From Tubiluchus corallicola (taxonomy: Eukaryota; Priapulida; Priapulimorpha; Priapulimorphida; Tubiluchidae): a stretch of DNA of 50,324 bases. The notes beneath the pieces are model-generated. The model did no database searches, was not told the origin of the DNA, and was given only the letters and a program-made list of their open reading frames with translations. How positions within the stretch are numbered: position 1 is the stretch's first letter; every line of letters starts with the position of its first letter. This document shows positions 22,241 through 34,994 of the stretch, piece by piece. A program made the position numbers and the translations under genes. Where the stretch lies: contig JAQGDQ010001275.1 in assembly GCA_030141605.1 (NCBI GenBank), positions 1 to 50,324 on the forward strand, in the 5' to 3' direction.

Positions 22241-22557
22241 CTTTGAAGTTTCTGTTAAAATTGATCAGTTTTTTTTCATTATACAGATTTGGCAGTATTT
22301 CTTTATAGATTACGTAATGTAAACATACTCTTTTACACAGTAGGCTTAACCTCTCCCAATAATAACAAAAAGCACCAACTTAATTGGAAATGAAATTAAC
22401 AAGACTATGCACATTCTATTATTATAAAAACAGTTATTATATGCGCTACATTATTATTAAAACGTAAGCTTTAAGTGGCATTACAAATTCGAATTTAGAT
22501 CACGTTTAATTTTTGCCATTTATGTTTATGGATAAAGGTAACGTACATTTAACTTAT

Positions 22558-25500
22558 TTAAATTTTTGATTTTCTGTTTTTAGCAAAATTTAACGGTCGT
22601 ACTTTCAGCTCTAATCCTAATCGTGCATTTAAGTTGCAGGATGCGCAATTATTATACCACCAGCCCGGCTTATTATAATACAACTCGGCACAATTTGTGG
22701 TCGGCGAATTGTCGTTATCCCGGTCTAACGTAGTAAAGCGCATTCCATTGTGATAATCCATACAATCAACTATAAAATTAATCAAAAATTAGGACAGTGA
22801 CAAACGCCGCCTATAATTGCGAGCCTTTATTCTTTCTATAATGTTCTAAACTGCTCTAAACAAGACCAATGCCACTCAAGGTAACTGTTATCTATAATTA
22901 ATTAACTAATAAGCACTGACTCCGAGAGCTTAGGTCTGGTTGACAGGGCTATCAGGTGTCACAAACATAAATCACGAACAAGCGTTATGTAATAAATCTT
23001 TTTCTGTCGAGCTTACTAGCCTGGCTTCACAATAAGCCTATTCAGTGTGAGCACGATTAATGCTCAGCTCGTAACAGATAGTCAGGTGTGCACTTCACAT
23101 GACCAAGCTCTGACAACTCTTCTAATTAACAGCAATAGTATAACACCATCTGGTCACTCATCTGACCAGGTACCAACTTTCATCATTTGCTTTTGGAGTT
23201 GCTAATGATTACCAAATGACTTCAACCTATTTTAACAGAGTCATTAACCGACTCGGAAGTGCAAGTCGATATAGGTCAAACTTCTAACAACAAATGTAAA
23301 GTTCGTATGAGCGTTTAAACTTGCATTCATTATCATTAATCATGTTACCCATGATTAGAGTTGTCAGAGACGTCCACAAAAGTTTACTAAATACGTGAGA
23401 GAAGCTGATGAGTCTTATAATTTAATGAATCATCTGTTCTGACTATCATAATTCATTATTCTGGCTTTGATTATTCATTTGAATTCATTTATCGAATAAT
23501 CAATGTTTTTTTAAATAAAACTTAACATACCTTCTTTAAAAGGACTACAACAAGCACAGGAAAATGTGAATATTTGTTCAGGAAAACTAAATTATATGAC
23601 TAGATTACTATTGATAGGGTTATGTTATTGATACTGTTAATGTTATTTATCATGTGAAATGTTGTTTTTAGAGAAGCGTTTTCGTGGTATATAAAACTAT
23701 GTAAACCTACTAACTCTTCCAAAAAGAAATATAATGCAACAGTGATCAAAATATAATGCTTTTAAAATACTGTCAACAATGACAGTATTCCTCGTGAAAT
23801 GAAACTGATACCCCTGTTTTGACACATTCGTTTGTGATGGAAATTTAGAGGAACCCACAGGCATAGTGAGGCATTGATTGTTTGCAAAAAACAGGAAAAA
23901 TTTAGTGACTTTCCTGTCAAAAAATTCTATTAATTTTGTTACTCATAAAGTTTATGTTCGACAACAATGCATTATAACTAACTGTGAACAACAAAACATA
24001 ATTCACACGTCATTCATATAACAAGTCATAAACTACCTACAATAGGTGCCATGATAACTGTCGACATGCAATATATAATCTTCCTGTTCAGACCCAACCG
24101 TGAACTCGTCGTAGAGTAAGTAGGACATTCCTCTGTATTGATCTATGCGCAGCTGCTGTGGCTTGTCTGAAGTGAGTTGATTTATGTTATCGTTACCTGT
24201 AAGTTGAAACGTTAATGACGTCAAACATTATGGAGAAGTACCTAGTTGTCAATTTTAATGTAGGTAAAAATCACACATGTACAAATAGCACAGGAAATAT
24301 GGCACACTTAGTAAAGTATGTGCTTAGGTTTACAATGGGAGATAATTATTTTAGTTATTTTTACCTCTGCCAGGGAAGTTATGCTTCAACACAGTTTGTT
24401 TGTTTGATTGTTTTAGTCTGTTATAGCAGTAAGCTTATTACTCAAAATCTACAGGACAGATTTCCACGAAATTGTTTCTCTTGATTTCCGCAATACTTTT
24501 TTTGCGGAAAAAGGGGGCATAGGGTGCCAAAGGGGGCGTTTTTCGTTTAGTTTCGTTTTTCTCAAAGCTTGACTACATACAAAAACATCAGAGGCGTAGC
24601 AAGTTGAAGGTTTTAGGGGGTAATTTCCCCCCTAGCACAAGGATGAGAGGCCGCAAAATTCTTCTAGAGTTCAATGGCTGTTAATTATTAATTACTAATC
24701 CGACATTAACAAAACAATTAACAAAAGTTTTCAAACTACAACAAAACTGCCTAGTCAGAAATCGTCGTAGCTAACTTAATTACTATCTGCATCCTAGAAA
24801 AAATCTAATGTTGTTACTTAACATCATGTGTAGGGTGTCGTGCTGTATAGCAGATCGATAATTTTGGGAGAGACAGTGACGATGCTCTAAATGCTGATTG
24901 CATTACTGTAGTGTTCTGTATCTTTCATAATCTTTGCTGAATGTTTAAGTACTGTCATGTTACGTGTAACTAACGTACAGAAAAGAGTTACTCTGCTGCA
25001 GTCTCACAAATCAAACTCAGGTTGATTCTTAGAAAAATCGTTTATCTTTATCCTATCATGTCATGTCGGAAAAAGAAAGTCGAGCTCAGAGACGCAAAAA
25101 CATTAATTTTGTGCCTTCACCCACTGAAACAAATGACCACAACATTAAAAGGGTGGGTCGTCAGAAGTTTTTTTGCCCCCCCCCCATGAAAAACATTCAT
25201 GAAGCTTTCAAAGGGAGTGATTAATTTTTCTTTTTTTCTTAACCAGGACAAACAAGTATGAGTTAGTTCCAGTTTTCCTGAGCTATTTATCCCTTGTCAT
25301 TTTTTCGGAGGTGTTTTTTCTTGTGCCAATTTTTCCTCAGCAATTTATTCCTGAGCAATTTTTCCTGAGCTATTTTTTCTGAGCCATTTATTCCTGTGCC
25401 ATTTATTCCTGAGCTATTTTTCCTGAGCCATTTTTTCTGAGCCATTTATTCCTGAGCTATTTTTCCTGAGCCATTTTTTCTTGAGCCATTTTTTCAGCTA

Positions 25501-28500
25501 TTTTTTCTGAGCCATTTATTCCTGAGCTATTTTTCCTGTGCCATTTTTTCTGATCTATTTTTTCCTGGCCATTTTTTCCTGAGCCATTTTTTCCTGAACC
25601 ATTTTTTCCTGATCTATTTTTTTCTGTGACATTTTTTCATGAACCACTTTTTCCTGCGCCATTTTTTCTTGAGCCATTTTTTCCTGAACGATTTTTTCCT
25701 GAGCTATTTTTTTTCTGAGCCATTTTTTCCTGAGCCATTTTTTCCTGAGCTACTTTTTCTGAGCCATTTATTCCTGAGCCATTTTTTCCTGAGCTATTTT
25801 TTCCTGAGCCATTTTTTCCTGAGCCATTTTTTCTTGAGCCATTTTTTCCTGTGCTATTTTTTCCTGAGCCATTTTTTCCTGAGCCATTTTTTCCTGAGCT
25901 ACTTTTTCTGAGCCATTTATTCCTGAGCCATTTTTTCCTGAGCCATTTTTTCCTGAGCTACTTTTTCTGAGCCATTTATTCCTGAGCCATTTTTTCCTGA
26001 GCTATTTTTTCCTGAGCCATTTTTTCCTGAGCCATTTTTTCCTGAGCCATTTTTTCCTGTGCTATTTTTTCCTGAGCTACTTTTTCCAGTGCCATTTTTC
26101 CTGTGTGATTTTTTCCTGAGCTATTTTTTCCCGTGTCATTTTTACTTGTGTAATTTTGTTTTGGGTGCCATTTTTACCTGTGTCAATTTAATTTTATATG
26201 GCGATCATGGAGCACTCAAGAATTAAAGATTTTTCGAGATGCACCGATTAAACAATAGAAGACTTACTTGGCATAATAGCAAAAATAGGTGACCTGCTAG
26301 AAATTATATTCGCATCGTCAACAGTTTGTAGTTATTAATTAACAGACTAAAAGACACAGCATTTTTGTGCTCTTACCAAGCCAGAATTCACCATTAAGAC
26401 TGCCAAAACCAATCTTATACGCATCCCAATTGTGACCAAAATTCTCAAATCCATAATTCCTTCTTTGAAACACCTAATTTTATATAGAAGTATAACTCAA
26501 TGAATTAACCCTTCACATGTATTGTAGAATATCAGTTAATGAGTAGTATAATATGTAGAAGACCTCTTCTAGACGTAGGTATTTTAGATTTCCCATTTCT
26601 CAAAAATTTATACTAACGTGTTGGGCATGTTAATTTTAAGTTAAATTAACAAGAAACGATTGTAATATCTCCAGGTAATCTTGTAGAATATAAATGAACA
26701 TATACAAAAATATTTGTGTAACTCTACTTTGTGTATTAAACTGTTAATGAATTTTTTTTAGCAACAAAGGATAAAATATCTATTGTCATCTATAAATGTA
26801 CTTCTCAGTTTTGCTTTCTTTGTATATACAGGGGCATATAGAGGGCGATACTATCTCTTCAACACCCTCTTATATGTTTTCAATAGTAGAGACACGATAT
26901 TTACCGTCCATCCACCCCCGTCTGTCTCCATGTCGCAATAAACTTCTATTGGTTCTTCACTAATGTGAGGCTTTATCGTATAAGTTCCATTTTGGTCAAA
27001 TCCCAATTCTCTCAGTGCTGCACAGTCTTCTGGTAATTCTGCACAATAAACCAATTATTATGTAACTTATATCACACGATCTATGCTTAAAAACTATATA
27101 TCATATTTTCTTAAAGCACAAGAAAACACTCTTCATAAAGCTGAAAAGTCGTCTTCAAATGTTATATCCCACCCATGCTGTGTTACTGTATATGGAGCAT
27201 TACCAGTGAATCTGTATAAAACTTGTGAATTTGAACTCTCCTGATGACCGTTAAATGCAGCCATTTTAACGGCAAGTCGATTGAAACAAGTTAGATAACG
27301 TTGCCTAAAACTTTTTATAATAATTAGCGCATTCGTAACACACACTTCGCTATCTAAGCTTATGATTAAATTACTTCATATTATTGCCAATAAGATCAAT
27401 AAGAGCAACAAGGCACATCCGATGCATAAAATCACAGTCACTTTCAACTTTCCGGCAGCAACTTAAGGAGCCCCACAAATTAATAAACTGAAACTATAGA
27501 TCATTTTAAACTTTATAAAATTTCAAGACGAATTTTTTAAGCTTTATATAAATGGGAGGTTTTACTGTATTTTGAGAAGCCTTACTGATTAGTACAATTA
27601 AACTTTTGATCATCTGAAAATAAATGAAATTACGACTGCTAAGCAGAAAAAGACACTTGTTTGAGAATCTATAAATCAGCCATTCAGATCAAGCACACAA
27701 AATGTTAGTGACTATTATAAAATATATATTTCCAAATTGTAGGTACATGCAATTTCAAGAGGCTACTACAAAGAGCATCACTAAACTAATGAAAATTTTT
27801 CAGATATTACCGAAATTACAATTTTTAGAGAAAACTAAAGAGGGAGCCATGACAGCATGATGAGAAGGAAGAGAATTCCAGAGCAATGTAATTCTGAGAA
27901 AGAAAAAGTTTTGCTTTACGGTTTTGTTACACTGAGGAAGAAAAAGTTTTTAAAAAAGGTGACCCCTCGTAGTGGTCGAACTAAGTGTGAATTTTCTGCG
28001 ACGTTCAGAGTCATCAATTAAAGCTAGATCAACTCTTGCGATTTTGAAAACCATAATCAGACCAGTTTCTAAGCCTTCTAAGTTCCAAATGGTAATTACT
28101 AAGTATACGTGTTCGTTCCTTGCATGGTAATCGTTTTCGAAGTCCTTCCAAGCAACCTACGTATGGGTGATTTTTGCAAAAGTTCACATGGCTCTCAATA
28201 AAAACACTTAAAATGACTTCAGTAACATAAAATCCATAACAAGTTATCAAAGTCCAAACCATAAGAAGCGAATAATACTATTACCTTTAGGGTGAGTTGC
28301 ACAGGATTTTTGCTGCAATACCAGTTCCAGAATAGATTCAACCAAACTTAAAGCCTTGGTTAAGTCTTGCTCCTAGAAGTCAATGATAAAGATGCACATA
28401 AATATGTTTTAACACGTTTAGCTTTGAGCTTTACTGAGCAAAATGCATAAACTTTTAAAAATTCAAAAAGACGTCTGAAGGTCGTTTTCCAACCTGCAAG

Positions 28501-30746
28501 CCTTTGCAGTTAATGAAGTCTGGCTTGAGTGCCAATAGATTATCTAACCAACAAGGGATTGAAAACATGCAGATAATATTGTGGCTATTAAGGTTCACTA
28601 TTAGGAATTCTCAAGACATTTCCTAGCCTAACTTTTCGTTGGATAGTGAGTTTAATCCGTAATTATATTGATTCAAAAGCAAATGATAACTATGTTTGTC
28701 TTCTGCAATGTACATTACAGTTTTATTTCCTTTGTTAATACTATAGGGTGTTTTTTGTGAAGTGCCATGTGAAAGATAAGAAAGTTTTTTAATTTTATTA
28801 TTTGCTTTTCTTGAAGTTTCACAGATTTTTTTACTGCCTGCACCACAGTTTATAGAAAAATAATGTCTATATTTTGTCAGTAATGGGGTTCGTCAAGGCG
28901 GTGTCCTCTCGTCCCTGGTGTTTTCATTATATATTATTGATCTTCCAAAAAAAGATATGAACAGTGAGGTCTGCCACATGTCGCTTAAGTGGTACACCTA
29001 TTAATCACTTATTTTATGCTAACGACCTGTGTTTAATTGCTCCCCCTACACAGGCATCACAAAAATTACTTGACTATTCTAAAGAATGTGATGATGTAGA
29101 ATAAGAATATGTAATTAATACTTAGAAAACGAAAACTTTGTATTCTATTCCAAATGCATTTAGGAATGCCTGTTTTATTAATGTAACTTTGCAAGGAGAA
29201 CCTACTGAACTCGAACATGAAAAAAATGTGTTAGGTCACATAATTTATGATAATTGTAAAGACGATGCTGATATTTTAAATCAATTGAGATTTTTTAATT
29301 TTAGTTATTATACTTTGCAGAAGTTTTAATTTTTGCTTTGCTGATGTGAAACATTCTCTTTAAAATCTATTGTCGATTTTATTGTTCTAACCTCTTATTG
29401 TTCTTTTTGTTCTAACTTCCTGTTATTGGTCTAACCTCTGGGTCACTTTTAATTTTGACACTATTGGGAAATTGAAAGGGAAATTTTGTTTACCGTATTG
29501 AAACCTCAGCATTTAGAATATGTGACGTAAATGGCTGTAATTATTTTAAAGTTATTTTACGTAAAAATACATTTAGCCTACGTCAGCAAGTCTTAAATTC
29601 AAACAATGAAGTTATAGTTTGATTCTTAATGCTGACATTATTTTAACTTCTAATATTGTTGCCCATTGAGAAGTTACACTTACTAATCCTTTTCTTATGC
29701 ATTTAGCTGTTCATTGTTCTTTGTGTAAACATTGATTTTATCTGTCTTTTAGTAAATATTTTTAATTGAGATTCTTAAGTAATCTTTGTTTATTATTCTA
29801 TGGTACTTTTGATGTACTGAAGTAAACATAAAATAAAATGACAATAAATAATAAAAGACTTGACTTTTCTTCCTCCTTTGCCTTGAAGCGAGGAAAGTTT
29901 CTATCTTGTTCATATCAGAAAGATGGTTTTTTGCTCACCGTTGTCTTCAACCCGTTTGCAGGTATTTCAACAGTCTGCAATCTATCATCCTGATGTGCAA
30001 CAAAGTCATCATTTTCCAAGACTATGGAGTTTTTATTTGGAAGTGACATAGCCCAAGCCTTAAACACAATGATTAATACACGTCAAAAAACTGCACACAA
30101 ACATCAAATGCCAAACAAAACAATCGTATATGTTTATAATACGACATTCTAACTGGAGTAAAGAAAAAAAGCAGATGCTTTTCAAGTAAGTTTCATATGT
30201 GGCGTCAACGTTTTCTATATTATTTGCTAGTTTTGTCTAATCTGTGAACGATTGTCATGAAAATGTATACTTAATTAATTCACTATTGATTTTTAAGCAA
30301 ATTAAAGCTTCGTATCATAGTTTTGCATTAAAGCAAAATTAAGTTAAACAATATTTTAGTAGTAGTAGCAGCAGCACCAGCAGCAGTAGCAGCAACAACA
30401 GTAGCGATAGTAGTAGTAATTTCGACATGTACAAAAATTAGCATCGAAGATAAACATTAAACTGTACACGTGCATGTGCTTATACGTGCACTTACACGTA
30501 CACTTGCATGTGCACGTACATTAAACTATTACAAGTGCTTATACGTACATGTATATGTGCACGTACATTAAACCAGTACATGTGCTTATGCATACACGTA
30601 TATGTACACGTACATTAAACTATTACAAGTGCTGATACGTACACATATATGTGCACATATATTAAACTATTACATGTACTTACGTAGTTCAAAAGTAAAG
30701 TCATCCACACTATAAACTTCATCATTGCAGAAAGTATGCAACACAT
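22558..30746 (-). CDS. G2: secreted fibrinogen-domain lectin, complete seven-exon gene
   Basis: Coding exons on the minus strand: E1 30684-30746, E2 29939-30058, E3 28285-28372, E4 26905-27038, E5 26377-26473, E6 24041-24196, E7 22558-22769. Exon phases equal those of G1. The total is 870 nt, 289 aa plus stop. The signal peptide starts [16 protein letters not shown]. The stalk is shorter than in G1 (E3 lacks three residues, E2 one) and ends [10 protein letters not shown]. The domain has [53 protein letters not shown] and LKVRP. The E6 donor is the weaker T|GTAGGT. TTTAAT at 22505-22510 is a candidate ATTAAA polyadenylation signal. Differences from G1 cluster in the middle of E6 and around GWWY in E7. 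E1-E5 are duplicated almost perfectly in G3. An extracellular recognition role is inferred from family. Confidence 0.87.
22930..23800. other. G2 intron 6 (E6-E7), sequence not shared with the other genes
   Basis: Beyond a short stretch near E7, this intron diverges from those of G1, G3 and G4. It lacks their ~9.0-9.3-kb and 47.0-47.9-kb sequence, including the palindrome array. I see no gene or recognisable repeat in it. Confidence 0.5.
24255..26190. mobile_element. Foldback-like element in G2 intron 5, with expanded right arm
   Basis: The left end is GGTAAAAATCACACATG...GCACAGGAAATATGGCACAC. The right end is ATTTTTACCTGTGTCAATTT. The interior includes GGCGTAGCAAG near 24594, as in G1. The right arm has grown into the minisatellite at 25310-26185. 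Confidence 0.45.
25310..26185. repeat. Minisatellite of a ~15-bp unit (TTTTTTCCTGAGCCA)
   Basis: More than 50 units of CCTGAGCCATTTTTT and close variants (GAGCTA, GTGCTA, ATTTATT). Because the unit is a multiple of three, it creates a long open frame of FFLSH repeats, which is not a protein gene. It sits in intron 5 of G2, and most of it is repeated at 36087-36838. Confidence 0.95.
27810..28215 (-). mobile_element. LINE C-terminal fragment in G2 intron 3
   Basis: It is orthologous to 13395-13925, with [20 protein letters not shown] matching the C-terminal LINE region. It has lost the [11 protein letters not shown] part present in G1 and is fully decayed. Confidence 0.6.
28840..29335 (+). mobile_element. 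LINE reverse transcriptase fragment in G2 intron 2
   Basis: [20 protein letters not shown] near 28885 and, at 29138-29329, [20 protein letters not shown] followed by TLQKF align with the reverse transcriptase and thumb of jockey/CR1-type elements. Stops and a frameshift separate them. It matches the G1 copy at 14600-15095. Confidence 0.75.
30357..30680. repeat. Triplet tract and ACGT-rich minisatellite beside G2 exon 1
   Basis: AGT/AGC triplets (30357-30420) are followed by about four units of ACGTACATTAAACTATTACA plus TGCTTATACGTACACTTGCA variants. The three substitutions separating the two copies of the segmental duplication fall here. Confidence 0.8.
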
Positions 30747-30920
30747 GCTGTCTGTTTGAATGCTTTATGCTTTCTAGACAACTAAGTGCGAGGAGTTGCT
30801 TCTTTTATTTAGGCCTCGGGTTTTGATGTTTAAATAATTAAACACTTATTGGCGCCATAGAAACTCTTGAGTTACAATTTATTTCGCTTTTAATGTGACA
30901 TTTTCCGGTACTACAAGCAT
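30747..30920 (-). promoter_or_regulatory. G2 promoter, short form
   Basis: TATA-like site (plus 30802-30812) and CCAAT box as in G1. The block breaks off at CCGGTACTACAAGCATAAAA, so the second promoter copy and the LTR fragment found in G1 and G3 are absent. Confidence 0.6.
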
Positions 30921-30929
30921 AAAATTAAT

Positions 30930-31480
30930 TTTTTATTTCTTGCTTGTTATCAGTTTTCAACTTACAATTGTATGAAAATAAATGAATGCATGATATTGTG
31001 ACGAAGACGCATGCGTGGCTCACTCTACATAATCTGTACCCTTTATTCTATAGTATGACAGTAGTTACAAACAAGTGTTAACGTTACATATCACCCCTAA
31101 AAATATTACAATTTTAAATCCGATTCTTCTGAATTATTTTTCTGCAGATATTTCGACCTTTAAATCTTCACGCCTTTTTCTTTTACCCAATCAGGTTTCG
31201 TTTTGGATCTGGTTCTGACATGTACACTAATTTGGGAAGATTATAAAGAGAAGGTTAATGCATACTGCAATTAGGAGCTAGAGTGATGATCTGGTTGATA
31301 GAGGTGGCTCATCTTCCTGTCTGAGCTTTCTTCTGACCAGACCTAAAGTTTTCCTGTTACCAGCTGTATAGGTAGCTTAGTACAGTTTTTTTTACTTTTC
31401 TGTTATGCTTTCCTTTAATTTTCTATAGAGCCTGTCTTAATTGGTTTAACAAACCTTGCAAATAATCTAAATTTGCTTCA
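30930..31480 (-). mobile_element. 3' end of a Gypsy-like LTR retrotransposon, copy 2
   Basis: The minus frame ends VRTRSKTKPDWVKEKGVKI then stop, followed by AGGGGTGATA and TGTAACGTTAACAC. It matches 17080-17600, so the insertion predates the G1/G2 duplication. Confidence 0.45.
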
Positions 31481-32219
31481 ACTGAAGTTAGCAAACAACA
31501 TCTAATAATGTTATTCAATTTAACTGTGCTTTTCTTCTAGTTATGTTGAAACCATTATTAGGCAGCTCTGCCTCGTTTCTGCAAGCTCAAACCACTCCCG
31601 GGTGGCAAGGCGCCACCAGCACTTCAAGATATTATCATAATGGAGATTTATGTTTTAATCGATGGGACTTTATGCAGAGTTAGTCACAAGCCTTTTTCAA
31701 ACATAGTTGAGATGATTAATTCGAGTTCTTGCTTTGCCAGGCAGAAGCGTTGGCAGGGGCGTAGCTAAGAGGGAAGCAAGCTCTGCCCCTGATCACATTT
31801 TTCAAAATAGGCGCCTTTTCAAAAATGAAAATTATTACTTTATTACATTATTTACTTCATTTGGCCAACTTGCTCACCCGTGCTTTGAATGAACATGCAT
31901 TTACGTAACCCACTGTTGGCGGATTGGATCGAAATTGTTTTACAGTGATATACGTCTGCTAATTAGTCAATTAACCAATTAGTTAAAGAATTATTTTTTT
32001 TAAATAATTAAAAATTAATTAAATTATTGTAAATTATAATCAAGCGCTTCATGTAACCACGTTATTTAAATACACGTGCATTAGTACTTAAGTGTTACCT
32101 GTCACTAACCTCAGCACAAGGGTAAGATGTAAAGAATAAGCATAATCGAATTAACGCGTTGCATACATGTATTGATGTCAAGGACACGAGTTACTCCGCC
32201 CAATGGACCAATCGGCATT

Positions 32220-32600
32220 CAGCTGAATTTGTTAAGTCGGCAGAAGACGCTACCATTGTGACCATGTCAGCAGAGGTCTGTTGCTGGAGAAGTTATCTAT
32301 AACTCAGCAGAAGTGTTACCACAGTGACAGGTCAGCAGCGGTCCTTTGCTAGGGCAGTTATTTATAACTCAGCAGAAGATGTTACTATGGTGACAGGTAA
32401 GCAGAGGTCCTTTGCTAGGGCAGTTATTTATAACTCAACAGCTGGTACCATGGCGACAGGTCAGCAGAAGTCCATTGCTAGGAAAAATATTTATAACTCA
32501 GCAGAAGATGTTGCCATAGTGATAAGTCACCAAAAGACGTTATCAAGATAACAAGCCAGCAGAAGTCCGTTGCTAAGAAAAATTATTTATAATCATGTGA
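32220..32600. repeat. ~65-bp minisatellite with X-box-like motifs, copy 2
   Basis: About six units. Intact or near-intact motifs are GGTACCATGGCGACAGG (near 32446) and GTTACTATGGTGACAGG (near 32383). The open frame 32324-32551 is an artefact of this array (repeating SFARAVIYNSAED). Confidence 0.7.
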
Positions 32601-34000
32601 CAATGACTAGAAATGGTGTACCTAAATTTAGGAACAGGCAGCTGTGTAAAAAGGGCTGCAGGGCTGGCAGCTGAAAGTGAAAATTCTGGACTTCACTCAT
32701 GTGCTCCACTACCGTGTATTGTTCTCTATAAGACTTTTACTGACTGACAAGATGTGTTACATATATGTATTACAATAAATCTATATGATTATGTTGATGT
32801 TATATTGGACGTTATACTTCTTTATTCAACACACGAGCTTAATAGTTTGCTTTTTATGCTTAACCATTGACTACAGCTATAATCTATAAAACATGCATAC
32901 AGACTTGTTCATCATTACTACCTTTGCTGGTGAATTTCAAATGTGTGCATTGCTGTAAAGATAACCATGTTTCACGCCTTTTGCATGAGTGAGCGAGAAT
33001 AACGTACGAGGTTCAGAAAGCGTCTTTGGTTACCGATGTTTGTTTTCTTATCTTTGGTGATCTCGTGACTGTACTCATAACGTCATTCGTCTCGCGCAAC
33101 GAGAAATGGCGGTTCTTCAAATTTAATACCGCTAACATTAAAGTGGTAAATTATGTTATCTTGTTCATCTTTGTTCATCTGTGTATTTGTGTATTTGTGT
33201 TTTTTGTCTTTGGTTTATTTTTGTCAAATTTGCGATTATATGTGTATAATAAACAGTTGTTGCTTTCTGAATCATCTATTGAAAACGAAATTATGTCGGT
33301 GTCGTTCTTCCATGTTGGTGAATTGTTGAAATCGAGTCGTTTCCGACAACATTAGCCATTTTCTATATCAACACAATCTCAATACAGATGTGTGTTTGAC
33401 ATCGTTGAATGACTGCATGTAGTTGTTTAATAAATATAAAAATAACTGGTATAGCCTAGGGCTTGGTACGGCAGTCAGTCAACGACATTTGAGAACCATG
33501 TACTTTTACAAAGCTAGCCAGATATGTATTTAGTTGGCCCTAGATTGCAAACTAGTTATAGCAACACCAACTAGCCCCCCCCTGTCTATTGTCTGTAGCA
33601 CAATAACGCATCTTATAACAAGATAAAGCCAAACGTTGGTGCAAGACTCAGTCACCAACAGGCTGTTATAAGGAGTGAAATCTCCATTGTTTGGGGCCAC
33701 TTGCCGTTTTGACTCTGAGAGTGGGTTGAAAAAAAATGGTACAACCTTCTTTTGTGAGAATTGTTTGATTTAAGCTGGTATTGCAAATCATTAAATGGAT
33801 TGACAACATACTTCGTGCATTCTTTGATATACTCACATTGGGCGTAGCGCGTGATTACAGAGAAAGAGGCGCACATTGAAAATTCTTTAAAGGCCCTATA
33901 CTGTACCTGATAGAGAATTGTTTGTCTTAAATTGCTATTGCAAAACATTATTGAATGGAGTATCCATTTTGCTTCCATATTTGATTGTAAACCTTATTTA
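32600..34000. other. Intergenic DNA between G2 and G3, no proven gene
   Basis: Bases 32600-33200 match the region upstream of G1. A plus frame of 109 codons (33026-33355) has a hydrophobic stretch (NYVILFIFVHLC and following) and ends SSRFRQH; its tail is shared with 42240-42410. Bases 33400-33740 match 42470-42600 plus 43540-43700 and, inverted, 4130-4480. The 195-bp exon itself is deleted here, leaving only its 3' flank (33795-33900). Nothing is recognisable as a known gene. Confidence 0.4.
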
Positions 34001-34354
34001 GCTGCTGACATATTACATTCCTCTGACATAATTCCGTTGTACATAGTTTTATTTCACTAAAAGCTGCTGCTGGCTTTGCTTTAAATAATCAATAAACGAA
34101 AACTATGTAGAATGTTTGTGCAATATTGAGTATACGTGGATTAAATGCAAAATTATTTGCAGTGTGTTTGATAGTAATATATTAAGTCACACGATATGAT
34201 TTTGTGATTGCGAAATCTAAAGAAACTTCACAAACACTTTAACATTGCCCTTAACTTGCATAATTTATTTCTTCAACATCAATGATTACACGTGATTACA
34301 ATGTAGCTAAGCAAACTTGCCTTAATCAGAAAATCAGTATTTTCCTTATTAGAA

Positions 34355-34690
34355 CAACACAACTTTCATTAAAATTTTCATTTACAACTGTTTAAAAAAC
34401 GTGTCCAAACGTTTCAACTGCAGGCTGCAGCTATCACCAGTAACAGACTTATACAAACGAATAACCAGTTTGACAGGTAGGCTTTATAGTACAGAAAATG
34501 TATACAATAATATATGTATGTACTTCCTTGTAACTACATGAGCTTAATTTTCTGTACTATAGGTTCTGGCTATGATACTGTTTGTTCATTTATATAAGTC
34601 TATCACTGATGATGACTGCACTTGAAACGTTTGGGACACGTTTTTCTTAATAGTTGTAAATTGAAGTTGTGTTGTTTTAATTATAAAGGC
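34355..34690. mobile_element. Palindromic element downstream of G3
   Basis: Arms run from AGAACAACACAACTTTCATT to TACAGAAAATGTA and from TTAATTTTCTGTA to GTTGTGTTGTTTTAATTA, at the same position relative to E7 as in G2 and G4. Confidence 0.75.
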
Positions 34691-34994
34691 TTTGAATTTC
34701 CTGTTAAAATTGAAAGTTTTTTCTCATTATACAGATTTGGCAGTATTTCTTTATAGTTTATACAATACATAATGCAAACATACTCTTTTACATAGTAGGC
34801 CTAACCTCTCCCAATAATAACAAAAGGCACCAACCTAATTGGAAAAGAAATTAACAAGACTACGCACATTCTATTATTATAAAATCAGTTATTATATGCA
34901 CTACATCATTATTAAAAAGTAAGCTTTAAGCGGCATTACAAATTAGAGTTTAGATCAGGTTTAATGGTCATGTTTAGACGTGCATTTAACTTAC

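Larger units (their letters stand above)
25434..30879. repeat. Segmental duplication, left copy (~5.4 kb)
   Basis: It corresponds base for base to 36087-41532 at a constant offset of 10653. The only differences I noticed are at 30472, 30488 and 30549, all in the intron-1 minisatellite. The left limit falls in a T run of the 15-bp minisatellite. The right limit falls in the promoter, where T/C differs at 30880/41533. Confidence 0.9.

Noticed and set aside
24215-24484. Plus-strand frame ending [11 protein letters not shown] (also 9930-10214)
   Set aside because: It lies in the interior of the foldback-like element; similarity between copies is explained by shared DNA and there is no known domain.
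25639-25911. Open frame of FFLSH repeats (again at 36292-36564)
   Set aside because: It is a translation of the 15-bp minisatellite in an intron; no start context, and the unit varies as DNA, not as protein.
25310-26185. CRISPR array
   Set aside because: Units are contiguous 15-bp tandem repeats without spacers, in an animal genome.
32324-32551. 75-codon frame with internal repeats
   Set aside because: Produced by the ~65-bp minisatellite; the copy upstream of G1 is not open.
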